This document shows, piece by piece, positions 1-8,787 of a DNA stretch of 64,000 bases. Within the stretch, counting starts at the first letter, position 1, and every line of letters starts with the position of its first letter. Made by a program: the position numbers and the translations under genes. The notes beneath the pieces were generated by a model that saw only the letters and a program-made list of their open reading frames with translations, ran no database searches and was not told the origin of the DNA. The stretch comes from Prosthecobacter algae (GTDB taxonomy: Bacteria; Verrucomicrobiota; Verrucomicrobiia; Verrucomicrobiales; Verrucomicrobiaceae), in assembly GCF_039542385.1 (NCBI RefSeq), contig NZ_BAABIA010000003.1, positions 620,001 through 684,000 of the forward strand, given 5' to 3'.

Positions 1-2841
1 CGTGTGAAGCGTGACCTTCAGGGCGAACACTTTGGCCGTCTGGATACGTATTTGGACGAGATGGGTGCCCGTGAGCACCTGTTCTTTGATCGCACCCAGA
101 TGAACAAAACCCTGCCGGGAGCCATCGCTTTCCAGCCAGTGGAAAACTTCGAAAGTTTCATCCGCGAAAACATCCTGGAACCCGGTCTGCCTGAGGTGAA
201 GGAAGTACGCCGCAGCCTGGATGCCCTGCGTGAGGCAGAGCGCCGTGTGGACACCCTGGGGGACCAGCTCGGCTTTCTCCAGCGCATCCGCACGCACCAC
301 CTCAGCTTCAGCGAAGCCCGGCGTGAAGAAGCCCTCTTTGGCCACCTTCGTGCTGCCCTGGACCATGCCGAATCGGAAGAAAAATTCCATCGGGCCGATA
401 GTGACCTGCGCCTGCTGCGCGAGCGCCATGCCGAGGACAAAACCAGCATGGTGGCAGCCGTCAAAGAGCGCGACGAAGCCAAGGCTCGTTATGATGAAGT
501 GAAGCTCGTCGCCGGACGCGATGACAGCCTGCGCAAGCTCAACGACCTGCGCCGTCAACGGGCCGACCTGATGCCCCGCATCGAGCGCCTGCGCCACGCC
601 TCACGCACTGCGCATGAGATGCTGAATGAGCGCGCGCTGCATTGGGATGAATGGCTGCGCCACGGCCTGCGTGTCGGTTTGAATGCCAAGCTGGAGCGTG
701 CGGAGCTGCTGCCCCAGCTCCGCAATGAGGAAGCCCATGTCGGCCTGGAGGCCCTGCCAGGGCTGGCCCGTGAGTATGACCGCATCAGCCGTCTAGGTGA
801 AGACTGGCTGCGCCCGAAACTGGAAGAAGTGGAGGAGCTGGAAAAAGCCGAGGATGAACTGCAACGCCAGCTCGTGAGCCTTAGCGAAGGTCGCACTCAG
901 GCCACCCCACTTCTGGATGGTCTGCGTGCCCGTGGTAACAAGGCGGAACTCTTTGCCCGCGTGGTGGAGGTGAAGCCTGAGTTTGAAGCCTGGTGGCCGC
1001 TTTTAGAGTCCGTGCTGGGTGCCCACCGCCAGACCGTGCTGGTGGAAGATGACTGCTACCTCGCAGCGTGGGAACAATTCCAGAAGAACAGTGGCACCGA
1101 GCTGCTGGCCAATGCGGAAGAGCTGCGCGAGCTGAAACCGAAAGCTGAAAAGGGCTCTCTGGCCGAAATGCTGGAGACCAAGCACCCCACGGCCCGCCTC
1201 CTCATCAATCATTTGTTAGGCCAAATCATCGCCGTCAACAGCTCCACCAAGCTGAAGATGCATGAGCACGCCATCACGCAAGAAGGCTTGCTGAAACAAC
1301 CCGGGGTGCGCCGCCACCTGAGTGCGGAGAAGGAGCTGACCCTGGGCGAGGAAGGCCTGCGCCGCATGCGCAAGGAGCGTGAGGAAGGTCTGGAACGCGT
1401 GCGTGGCTTCATGAACGAATTCCGCCGCGAGGTGCATGCTGTGCGTAGCTGGCTGAAGCGCGGCCAGGAATACCGCCTGGGCGAAGACTCCCCGAAAGCC
1501 TCCGCCATCGAGCTCTCTCAGCTGCCTGGCCTGGAGGCCAACGAACGCCAATTGGAAGAAACCATCCAACTCCTGGCCACACCCGAACAAGATCGCCAGC
1601 TCCAGGAAATGGATGAACTGGAAATGCGCCTGCGCGGGCTGGAGCAGCGCATCGGCAGCCTCAGCACCTCCGTCACCGCTTTCGTCGTGAATGAACGGCA
1701 GATGCTGGAGCAACTGGACCTATGCCGGGAAGAATTCCAAAGCGCCACCCTGTCTCTGCACGAGAGTCTGAACAGCCTGCCTCGCGGCCTGGCCCAAGAT
1801 GAAATCGCGGCAGCGATGAAGGCGGCCCTGGAAGCCGGAGGCACCTGGCAAAAGCGCAAAGACCAGTCCGAGTATGGCCGTCAATACGCCCACGACCGTG
1901 CCGAGCGCACCCGCCGTGACCGCAATGATGAACGCCGTAAACTGGCGGAGGCGCACCCTGAATACCGGCATGACTTCGATGCCGAAGAGGAGGACAACGC
2001 CCGCTACGATGCCCGCTGCAACGATCTCGAATCGCATCAGCTCAGCCACTACCGCCAGATCGCCGAAGAGCGCCGCCGCGAGTGGGAAGAGCGCCTGCAG
2101 AGCCAGGTGCTGGATGTGCTGCGAGAGAAGATTGATGAAGCCACACGAACCATCAAGGAACTGAGCAAGATCCTCGATCAAGACATCGGCCGCTATCGTT
2201 ACCGCATCTCCCAGATCCGCGACCGCGCCCAGTCCGCCATGTGGAATATCATCGAGAACGGTCTCGAAGGCTTCAACCCCTCTGACGAACTGTTTGCCTC
2301 CTCGAAGCAGGAAGAAATCACCAAGGCTAAAGAAGAGCTCATGGCCGCGATTGATAACCCTGATGATGCCAAAGCGCAGCGCCTGCTGGACTACCGCTTT
2401 TATCATCGTTACGACATGCTCATGATCCCCAGCGGTCATAGCGAAGAGGCCGCCATTTCCCTCCAGAACAACGCTCGCAAAATGAGCGGCGGGGAAAACC
2501 AGGCCCCGTTCTTTGTCTCCATGCTCGCCGCCTTCCACCGCGTCTATGACCTGGGCCGCAAGGACAGCCGACGGAACCTCGGTTTGGTGGTTATGGATGA
2601 AGCCTTCTCCAAGCTCAGCGGTGATCGTATTGATGACTGCCTGGCCCTCGCCAGCAACTTCGGCCTCCAGCTCCTCCTCGCCTTCCCCATGGACCGCCTC
2701 GGCACCATGATCGACCACGCCGACACCGTCATCGAGTGCCGCGTGGACCGCAAACGCGACGGCCAGGGCCGCGATATCCACATCGAAAACTGGGTGGTGC
2801 CGTGGAACAAAGACAAACTGCTGCAGGCGCTGGCGGGGTAA
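1..2841 (+). CDS. jetC: Wadjet SMC-like ATPase JetC, 3' part (5' end off window)
   Basis: This is the C-terminal part of an SMC/MukB-like ATPase, probably the JetC subunit of a Wadjet anti-plasmid system, in which an SMC complex loads on DNA, extrudes loops and lets JetD cut circular DNA. The frame is open to the window edge, so the Walker A head lies upstream. Visible parts are long charged coiled-coil arms from about residue 60, a hinge-like break near 300-420, an ABC signature KMSGGEN near residue 826 and a Walker B segment LGLVVMDEAF near 860. The gene ends 21 bases before a JetD homologue, which is the main reason for choosing JetC over a generic SMC or MukB. JetA and JetB should lie upstream and cannot be checked. 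Confidence 0.85.
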   Translation, partial: RVKRDLQGEHFGRLDTYLDEMGAREHLFFDRTQMNKTLPGAIAFQPVENFESFIRENILEPGLPEVKEVRRSLDALREAERRVDTLGDQLGFLQRIRTHHLSFSEARREEALFGHLRAALDHAESEEKFHRADSDLRLLRERHAEDKTSMVAAVKERDEAKARYDEVKLVAGRDDSLRKLNDLRRQRADLMPRIERLRHASRTAHEMLNERALHWDEWLRHGLRVGLNAKLERAELLPQLRNEEAHVGLEALPGLAREYDRISRLGEDWLRPKLEEVEELEKAEDELQRQLVSLSEGRTQATPLLDGLRARGNKAELFARVVEVKPEFEAWWPLLESVLGAHRQTVLVEDDCYLAAWEQFQKNSGTELLANAEELRELKPKAEKGSLAEMLETKHPTARLLINHLLGQIIAVNSSTKLKMHEHAITQEGLLKQPGVRRHLSAEKELTLGEEGLRRMRKEREEGLERVRGFMNEFRREVHAVRSWLKRGQEYRLGEDSPKASAIELSQLPGLEANERQLEETIQLLATPEQDRQLQEMDELEMRLRGLEQRIGSLSTSVTAFVVNERQMLEQLDLCREEFQSATLSLHESLNSLPRGLAQDEIAAAMKAALEAGGTWQKRKDQSEYGRQYAHDRAERTRRDRNDERRKLAEAHPEYRHDFDAEEEDNARYDARCNDLESHQLSHYRQIAEERRREWEERLQSQVLDVLREKIDEATRTIKELSKILDQDIGRYRYRISQIRDRAQSAMWNIIENGLEGFNPSDELFASSKQEEITKAKEELMAAIDNPDDAKAQRLLDYRFYHRYDMLMIPSGHSEEAAISLQNNARKMSGGENQAPFFVSMLAAFHRVYDLGRKDSRRNLGLVVMDEAFSKLSGDRIDDCLALASNFGLQLLLAFPMDRLGTMIDHADTVIECRVDRKRDGQGRDIHIENWVVPWNKDKLLQALAG

Positions 2842-2862
2842 TCTTTCTTTATATTACTCACC

Positions 2863-4134
2863 ATGCCACCCGCCTGGCTCCAGACTCTTTTCGAGAAATG
2901 GCGTGCCACGCGGGGGGACAGGCTGGCTCCAGCCAAGAACCCGTTCTCCACTCCCTGGCCAGAACTTCTAGAAGATGCGGGCCTCAAGAGGGTCGAAGAT
3001 CAGCGTGCGGCGGAGCGTGATTTGGAGCGACTTGACCAGCAAGATCGCCTCAAAAGCATACCTCACAAATTCCGTGAGTATTTGATCCTGAGAGTGCAAA
3101 TTCCAATTGAGGCTGAACCTTGGCTTCAAGAAACTTTTGGCCACCGACCAGCCAGTGATCGCCATGCGCAATCACTCCTCGCCGTCAAAGAATTTGAGGC
3201 AAAGCTTCATCCTCGCTTCCCTGAACTCTGGCAGCAATGGTGTGGTCGAATCTATAAAACGTTCGAGCAAGGCCTCAATATTCCACCCCTCATGTGGAAA
3301 GCGCCCGAAAAAATGCGAGATCTGCTGGACCTGACTTTTCGATTCACATCGGTTGCCTGGGCAGAGAATACACCCGTTCGCACCGCGAGTATTGCGCTGG
3401 GACTTGAAGGAGGAAGCAAAGGATTAGAGCCACGGAAAGCAAACCTAGAATCTTGTCTCAACTCTTTGTTTGGCAGACTTGTCACTTTAGAATCATGCGG
3501 CATTCAATTGACCGAGCCTAAAGCGGATGTCGCAGGGCAAATCACTCTGCATTCCTTTGACGAGAAGGACATCATCCATGCCATGAAAGGAGTGGTCAGC
3601 CTGTCTCTCACGCCCGATATAGAACAAGCCATACACATCTCCACCCCAGCCGCTCAAATTCTCTTGGTGGAAAACAAAAAGACGACGCTTCCCCAACTGG
3701 CTTTAAAAAACAAAGCGGGCGGCACCTTGCTCATTGGCTGCAGTTTCCCCAACAGTGCCGTCCTCCGCTTGCTTGAATTGCTGCCACCAGATCTTCCCGT
3801 TTATCACTTTGGTGACACAGATCCTGCGGGGTTCCTCATCCTGGCTAAACTGCGCGAACAGACAGGACGCAGCATTCAACCATTCCTCATGCAGCATCGG
3901 CGTGGAAAGACAGCCATTGCGTTGACCGAGTATGATCGTAAAATATTGCCAGGGCTCCTTGAAAATCCTTGGTTAGAAGATGTCCGAGCTGAGCTGGAAT
4001 CCATCGCTTTCAGTCAGGACAAAGGGCTTTATGAGCAGGAAAACCTGGGCCAGCCAGATCTCAACGAGTGGCCATTCTACTCATCACTTACCGCAGCCCC
4101 CACAGCACCTTCACGGCCTGCGCAGCGGCCTTGA
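2863..4134 (+). CDS. jetD: Wadjet nuclease subunit JetD (DUF3322/DUF2220, Toprim)
   Basis: The 423-aa product matches the JetD layout: an N-terminal arm domain, then a C-terminal topoisomerase VI-like Toprim domain that cuts DNA in Wadjet systems. The Toprim signature is visible as a glutamate in LLVENKKT (about residue 267-274) and the acidic motif in HFGDTDPAGF (about 316-325). It follows jetC by 21 bases, so the two are probably co-transcribed. Its codons look A/T-richer than those of jetC and folP, which suggests a different history. The last 47 bases overlap the 3' end of convergent folP. No Shine-Dalgarno is seen before the ATG. Confidence 0.88.
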   Translation: MPPAWLQTLFEKWRATRGDRLAPAKNPFSTPWPELLEDAGLKRVEDQRAAERDLERLDQQDRLKSIPHKFREYLILRVQIPIEAEPWLQETFGHRPASDRHAQSLLAVKEFEAKLHPRFPELWQQWCGRIYKTFEQGLNIPPLMWKAPEKMRDLLDLTFRFTSVAWAENTPVRTASIALGLEGGSKGLEPRKANLESCLNSLFGRLVTLESCGIQLTEPKADVAGQITLHSFDEKDIIHAMKGVVSLSLTPDIEQAIHISTPAAQILLVENKKTTLPQLALKNKAGGTLLIGCSFPNSAVLRLLELLPPDLPVYHFGDTDPAGFLILAKLREQTGRSIQPFLMQHRRGKTAIALTEYDRKILPGLLENPWLEDVRAELESIAFSQDKGLYEQENLGQPDLNEWPFYSSLTAAPTAPSRPAQRP

Positions 4135-4954
4135 CGTTGTGAACGCGGAAAATCTGACTGCCCTGACGCATCCCGGCGGCGATGCAGGCCACGGTACCGG
4201 CATCGCGGTCCACCGCATTGGGCAAATCCAGCACTTGGCCGATCACGGTCTTCCTCGAGACTGGCAGCAGCACCGGGCGGCCCCAGCGCTGCAACTGATT
4301 CGCATGGCGGTACAGCGTCAGGTTATCCTCACGCTGCTTGGCGAAATCAATGCCGGGGTCTAGAATGATGTGCTCGGGAGACAGGCCCGCCACTTCGGCC
4401 AGAGCCAGTTTTTCATCAAAGAACTGCGCCATCGTCTCCAGGATATTGGCATAGCCCACATGGGTGTGTGGCACCTTCGGCTGGCCGATGCTGTGCATGA
4501 TTAGCAGGCTGGCCCCATGCTCCGCACACAGGCGCGCATGGGTTCCATCCGGCAGGGCGCTGATGTCATTGATGAGGTCGCCACCCTGCGGCAGCACGGC
4601 CTCAATGACAGCAGAGCGCCAGGTATTGATGGACAGCAGAGGCGGCCAAAGCTGCGCGCTGTCATGCGGTGGCCCGTCAAATTGGGCGATCAGATCCGGC
4701 CACGCAGTCACGAAGGGCAAGGTGCGGGCGATCTCCTCTTCCACACTGATGGGGCCGCGATTCGTCCGCGCGCTTTCCGCCCCGATGTCAATGATGTCCG
4801 CGCCATCGCGCAGCATCATTTTAGCCTGGGCCAGGGCCTTTTCAGGATCCAGCGTGCCGTCACCACAAAAGGAGTCGTCATTGATGTTGACGATGCCCAT
4901 CACCAGCGGGCGACGGGGAAACTCGATGACATGTTGGCGGGCTTTCCAGATCAT
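4088..4954 (-). CDS. folP: Dihydropteroate synthase (divergent)
   Basis: This 288-aa TIM-barrel protein has the full set of dihydropteroate synthase landmarks. The enzyme joins p-aminobenzoate to dihydropterin pyrophosphate in folate synthesis. The motifs are MGIVNINDDSF (19-29), DIGAESAR (56-63), LINDISAL (127-134), DPGIDFAK (199-206), SRKTVIG (233-239) and RVHNV (270-274). Several normally conserved positions differ. The aspartate of the usual SVDT loop is Asn110, GGEST has become GAESA, and TPDSF has become NDDSF. The pterin-binding Asn, Asp199, Lys235 and Arg270 are kept. The start overlaps the upstream gene's stop as ATGA. It may be the housekeeping FolP or a diverged paralogue. Confidence 0.85.
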   Translation of the reverse strand: MIWKARQHVIEFPRRPLVMGIVNINDDSFCGDGTLDPEKALAQAKMMLRDGADIIDIGAESARTNRGPISVEEEIARTLPFVTAWPDLIAQFDGPPHDSAQLWPPLLSINTWRSAVIEAVLPQGGDLINDISALPDGTHARLCAEHGASLLIMHSIGQPKVPHTHVGYANILETMAQFFDEKLALAEVAGLSPEHIILDPGIDFAKQREDNLTLYRHANQLQRWGRPVLLPVSRKTVIGQVLDLPNAVDRDAGTVACIAAGMRQGSQIFRVHNVKAAAQAVKVLWGLR

Positions 4955-5760
4955 AGGGGCCAGGTCTCCGGCAGAGGAACGATTGTCCGCTGACGGTTAT
5001 GAAATCTTACGGTTTCGCGGTAGCCGACGCTACGCACAAAAGCGAGTGCGCGAGCAAAATCCGCCCCCACATCCGTAGGCTTGTGCGCATCGGAATTGAT
5101 GACGATGGGCACGCCCGCGCTAAAGGCCATCTCTAGCATTGTCCGGGAGGGATAAAATTCACTCAGTCCTTTGCGCAGGCTCGCCGTGCTCACTTCCATC
5201 ACACCGCCCGTATCGGCCAGGGCTTGGATCACAGGCTCATAGTAAGGCCGCAGATCGCCCGTCGGCAGCGCGCCAAAACGCTTCGCCAGATCCGGGTGGG
5301 CATGAAAGTCATACTGCTTCGTGCGCACCATTTTCTCATACAGCCGCCAATACTGCCGCCACATCATCTCGATCTCAGACGGCGTTTTGAAATGGTTCAT
5401 GTACTTGGGGTCATCCACAGCCAAGTCATCCTGAATATAATGGACGCTGCCGATGAGGTAATCCCACGGGGCCAGCGCCGCCGTTTCATCCGTCCAGGCC
5501 TCACGGCCTTCCAGGTAGTCGCACTCCAGACTCAGGCGCACCGGGATGGTCACTCCCTGACGGGCCTCTTCCACCATATCTAGGTAACGAGGCAGGTCGC
5601 CCAGACTCATGCGCCAGTCATCCAGATGCCCCTGCGTCGGGTTATGGTCGGAAATACCGATCTCCGCCAGCCCGATGCTCTCCGCATGACGGGCGTATTC
5701 GATAGGATCACCCTCCGCATGATGACAGAGGGGCGTATGGTTGTGGTAGTCAGTCAGCAC
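4951..5760 (-). CDS. hisK: Histidinol-phosphatase, PHP family (HisK type)
   Basis: This PHP-domain phosphoesterase probably removes phosphate from histidinol phosphate in histidine synthesis. The N-terminus reads LTDYHNHT, the metal-binding HxH typical of PHP enzymes, followed by GISDHNP, LSLECDY, IGSVHYI, DFHAHPDL and INSDAHKP, which are the expected metal ligands of HisK/HisJ proteins. The frame continues upstream to an ATG at 5934, but that part is Cys/Leu-rich and unlike protein. A GTG at 5758-5760 gives the family's usual 269 residues. A TTG at 5776-5778 is the alternative. The stop overlaps the folP start by ATGA, so the two genes are translationally coupled. Confidence 0.82.
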   Translation of the reverse strand: MLTDYHNHTPLCHHAEGDPIEYARHAESIGLAEIGISDHNPTQGHLDDWRMSLGDLPRYLDMVEEARQGVTIPVRLSLECDYLEGREAWTDETAALAPWDYLIGSVHYIQDDLAVDDPKYMNHFKTPSEIEMMWRQYWRLYEKMVRTKQYDFHAHPDLAKRFGALPTGDLRPYYEPVIQALADTGGVMEVSTASLRKGLSEFYPSRTMLEMAFSAGVPIVINSDAHKPTDVGADFARALAFVRSVGYRETVRFHNRQRTIVPLPETWPL

Positions 5761-5788
5761 CCCTCTTCTTGGCGGCAAACAAGCCTGC

Positions 5789-5815
5789 TTGCAAGTGTCT
5801 CGAAGGCACTTGCAA
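5789..5815. promoter_or_regulatory. 9-bp inverted repeat upstream of hisK-folP
   Basis: TTGCAAGTG at 5789-5797 and CACTTGCAA at 5807-5815 form a perfect 9-bp inverted repeat around a 9-bp spacer. It lies 29 bases upstream of the proposed GTG start of hisK. The half-site size and spacing fit a dimeric repressor operator or a leader hairpin. No regulator candidate is adjacent. Confidence 0.5.
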
Positions 5816-6053
5816 CATGGCGATTGCAACCAGTTTAACGATATCTGACAGGAGGATGCTTTGTTTTTACCGCAGTGGAGCAAAGAGGCAATCAGGCAAA
5901 GAAAGCCTGAGTCTCCAATCCCATCCAGCATCATTGTTTGTCACCTGAGTCACTCCACCTACCTGCGGTGAATCAGAGCTTCCCCACGCTGGCGTGCAGT
6001 CATTGAAGTGGGTATGATTTGACATCTCTACACCTGTGCAGCATCCTGTCCAT

Positions 6054-6314
6054 ATGAAGGCAATAACATACACCGCTGCCCGCGAAAACCTCGCTCACAC
6101 CATGGACAGCGTCTGTCTGGACCATGATCCTGTGATCATCACCCGTAACCGCGATCAAGCAGTCGTAATGATGTCTTTGGAGGACTATGAATCTCTCCAG
6201 GAAACCGCCTATCTCCTCCGTGCTCCTGCCAATGCACGCAGACTATTGGAGTCCCTCGACGAGCTCAAAAGGAATCAAGGCATCACCAAGTCGCTGGCAG
6301 AACTGACGGCATGA
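6054..6314 (+). CDS. yefM: Antitoxin YefM (Phd/YefM family)
   Basis: This 86-aa protein starts with MKAITYTAARENLA, the classic YefM N-terminus that folds into the DNA-binding half of the antitoxin. It goes on to DPVIITRNRDQAVVMMSLEDYESL, typical of the family, and a flexible C-terminal tail that neutralises the toxin. The ATG at 6054 is preferred to one at 6036 because it aligns with the family start. It overlaps the toxin start by ATGA, so toxin translation depends on antitoxin translation. The pair is expected to repress its own promoter in the gap before it. Confidence 0.92.
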   Translation: MKAITYTAARENLAHTMDSVCLDHDPVIITRNRDQAVVMMSLEDYESLQETAYLLRAPANARRLLESLDELKRNQGITKSLAELTA

Positions 6315-6571
6315 ATATCCAGTTTTCGTCCCGTGCCTGGGAGGACTACACCTACTGGCAGCAATTCGATAAAAAGATCTCCAAGAAGATCAATGAGCTG
6401 CTCAAGGACATTTCACGAAGCCCCCATGAGGGCATCGGCAAACCCGAACCCCTCAAACACGCCCTCAGTGGATTTTGGTCACGGAGGATCACCGATGAGC
6501 ATCGCCTGGTTTACAGAATCGAAGGTAAGACCATTCAAGTCGCCCAGGCACGCTACCACTACGAAGATTGA
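6311..6571 (+). CDS. yoeB: Toxin YoeB (RelE superfamily mRNA interferase)
   Basis: This 86-aa protein has the size and end-to-end pattern of YoeB, a ribosome-dependent mRNA endonuclease. Landmarks are the start MNIQFSSRAWEDY, the segment GIGKPEPLK, the catalytic-region block SRRITDEHRLVY and the C-terminal ARYHYED, which carries the conserved His-Tyr. The glutamate, arginine and histidine expected of an active toxin are all present, so it looks intact. It is encoded directly downstream of and overlapping yefM. Confidence 0.93.
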   Translation: MNIQFSSRAWEDYTYWQQFDKKISKKINELLKDISRSPHEGIGKPEPLKHALSGFWSRRITDEHRLVYRIEGKTIQVAQARYHYED

Positions 6572-6711
6572 GTCTCCTTCTACAAGCGGGGGGCCGGTAT
6601 CGCTATCACGTTGTGCGGGTCCGTTGTGACGGAGGTGATTATATCGCCATTGAGCGGTTTAATCGAAAGCGATGGATACACGTTCTCCGACAACCTCGTC
6701 CAAACATTTCA

Positions 6712-7617
6712 TCACCCCTTCCTCACAGCCCGATACCCTGTCGGGCTGCATTTCATCACCCGCCGGAACAGTCGATTAAAAAACGACACCTGGGTAAACC
6801 CACAGCGCAAGGCGATCTCAAGCACAGTGCGGTCGCTTTCCACCAGCTCGCGGCAGGCAGCTTGGATCCTTAGGTGATTGAGGAACTCGCTCATCGTGCG
6901 CCCGGAATGTTTCTTGAATTGCCGAGCAAAGGTGGGGCGACTCAGGTGCGTGAGTTTCAGCACGTCCTCCAGCCGCACTTCCTCACGAAAATGCGCCACC
7001 AAATGCCGTACCGCTTTGGCAATGGCCTGCTGGTAGTGTGACTCCGCCGCCAGCGCAAAGGAGCGTCCCGAAAGTGGACAATGCTCTGCCGCCATCGCCT
7101 GCTGGATGCGCGAAAGGATGCGCAGCAGCAGCGCCAGTTGCTGAAGACCATCGGCCCTCGTCATCTCCTGCAGCCAGCCCGAGACCTCCGCCGCCGTCTC
7201 TCCCTGTAGATGCAAACCATGCCCGGAACGCCGGAACAGCTCGGCCAACGCCGCAGTCTCCGGGAAAGACCAGAAGGCATGGCCTAACGGAAAGTACCAC
7301 TGCACGGAGATGCCGCTGGAGGCCTGCCGTGTGTGCCAGTAGTGCGGTAGCCGCTCGCCCAACAGCACCAGATCTCCCGGCGCAAAGGAACCGATGTGAT
7401 CCCCCACAAACCGCGTCCCTTCGCCCGAAGTGAAAAGCGTCAGCTCCATCTCCACGTGAAAGTGCCAGTGCGTCCCCTCCCCCGTCACTCGCTCCGCCAG
7501 ATCCGGCCCCAGCACACATTCAACCTCTTTCAGCGAGCGCGACCAGCGCAGCACCCGGAAGGAGTGCCCGCTGGGAATCTGGATTTGCTCGCGCTCCACC
7601 TGCATGACCACTTTCAT
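6712..7617 (-). CDS. AraC-family transcriptional regulator
   Basis: This 301-aa regulator has an N-terminal cupin-like effector domain (about residues 20-110, with HWHFHVEMELTLF and the GDLVLLGERLPHYW turn). A C-terminal double helix-turn-helix of AraC type (about 195-298) contains VRLEDVLKLTHLSRPTFARQF and the second-helix block EIALRCGFTQVSFFNRLFRR. It is transcribed away from the sugar operon that starts at 7722, across a gap of 104 bases. It is therefore the likely sugar-responsive activator of that operon. The effector is unknown. Confidence 0.88.
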   Translation of the reverse strand: MKVVMQVEREQIQIPSGHSFRVLRWSRSLKEVECVLGPDLAERVTGEGTHWHFHVEMELTLFTSGEGTRFVGDHIGSFAPGDLVLLGERLPHYWHTRQASSGISVQWYFPLGHAFWSFPETAALAELFRRSGHGLHLQGETAAEVSGWLQEMTRADGLQQLALLLRILSRIQQAMAAEHCPLSGRSFALAAESHYQQAIAKAVRHLVAHFREEVRLEDVLKLTHLSRPTFARQFKKHSGRTMSEFLNHLRIQAACRELVESDRTVLEIALRCGFTQVSFFNRLFRRVMKCSPTGYRAVRKG

Positions 7618-7721
7618 AGCACCTTTTTACTTCATTTTGAAAGCCGAATGAGATGATAGTGCCACTTTTCGAGACAGCACACGTAGAAGGCTGCCCGCAA
7701 CACCGCTAAAAAGGGCGTCGC

Positions 7722-8765
7722 ATGAGCACCCCAACCGACTACCGTTTTTCCTTTGGCCCCTGGAACATCAGTGAAGGCGCAGACCCCTTCGGCACCGAAG
7801 TCCGCCCCGTTTTCCCCCATGAGGAAAAGTATGCGCTTTACCGCCCGCTGGGTTTTGAAGGCGTGCAGTTCCATGATGACGATGTCGTCCCCGGCATGGA
7901 TGGCTTCACACCAAGTCAGCTCACCGAAAAAGCCACTGAGGTGAAGACCATGCTGGCCAACCAGGGCCTCACGCCTGAGTTCGTCGCCCCGCGTCTGTGG
8001 TTTGCCGAGCAGACCACCGACGGTGCCTACACCTCCAACAGCGCCGCCGACCGCGCCTATGCCTGGGATCGCACCAAAAAGTGCATCGATATCGCCCGCG
8101 CCCTGGATTGCAAAGCCATTGTCCTCTGGCTCTCCCGCGAAGGCACCTACATCCGCGAAGCCAAGGATGCACGCCTCGCCTACCAGCGTATCTTGGAAAC
8201 GGTGAACGCCATGCTGGACTACGACAAGGAGATCGAAATCTGGATCGAGCCCAAGCCCAATGAGCCGACCGACCAAGCTTACGTGCCCACCATCGGTCAT
8301 GCCATCGCCTTGTCCTTCGCCTCCAGTGATCACAAGCGTGTGAAGGGCCTCATCGAGAGTGCCCACGCCCTCCTCGCCGGCCTCGACCCGAGCGATGAAA
8401 TGGCCTTTGCCCTCGCCCATGACAAGCTGGGCAGCGTGCATCTCAATGACCAGAACGGCCTGAAATACGACCAGGACAAAAACTTCGGTGGGGCCAACCT
8501 GCGCGTCGCCTTCAACCAAGTGCGCGTCCTCGAAGAAGCCGGCTACGGCCAGCGTGGCGAATTCATCGGCCTGGACATCAAGGCCATGCGCACCCAGCGC
8601 GGCTGCCCCGTAACCGCTCATCTGAGCAACAGTCGCGAGCTCTTCCTCCACGTTCTGGAAAAAGTCCGCACCGTGGACAACAACCTGGTCCAGCAGTACC
8701 GCGATGCCCGCGACTACGAGGCGTTAGAATTGTACATCATGAAGCACTTGATGGGGATCAAATAA
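7722..8765 (+). CDS. Xylose isomerase-family sugar isomerase
   Basis: This 347-aa TIM-barrel protein resembles actinobacterial-type xylose isomerases from the first residues (YRFSFGPW). The catalytic and metal-binding residues can be placed: the His-Asp pair in FHDDD (His51), Glu176 and Lys178 in IEPKPNEP, the Glu/His pair in IESAHALLAG, the KYDQD aspartates (250 and 252) and an aspartate in GLDIKAMR. It therefore looks active on an aldose or ketose. It is shorter than XylA (about 390 aa), and its neighbours differ from a xylose operon because there is no xylulokinase. The substrate is probably not xylose. It is the first gene of a four-gene operon. Confidence 0.85.
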   Translation: MSTPTDYRFSFGPWNISEGADPFGTEVRPVFPHEEKYALYRPLGFEGVQFHDDDVVPGMDGFTPSQLTEKATEVKTMLANQGLTPEFVAPRLWFAEQTTDGAYTSNSAADRAYAWDRTKKCIDIARALDCKAIVLWLSREGTYIREAKDARLAYQRILETVNAMLDYDKEIEIWIEPKPNEPTDQAYVPTIGHAIALSFASSDHKRVKGLIESAHALLAGLDPSDEMAFALAHDKLGSVHLNDQNGLKYDQDKNFGGANLRVAFNQVRVLEEAGYGQRGEFIGLDIKAMRTQRGCPVTAHLSNSRELFLHVLEKVRTVDNNLVQQYRDARDYEALELYIMKHLMGIK

Positions 8766-8787
8766 TCGCTGAACGACATCTTCTTCC

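Noticed and set aside
1720-2781. A 353-codon minus-strand open frame inside jetC.
   Set aside because: It is an antisense shadow of coiled-coil codons, with no start context and no recognisable domain.
5761-5934. An N-terminal extension of hisK to an ATG at 5934.
   Set aside because: The extra 58 residues are Cys-rich and unlike any PHP protein, and the family's proteins start right before the HxH motif.
6568-6877. Small plus-strand frames after yoeB.
   Set aside because: They overlap the end of the AraC gene in antisense and show no family features.
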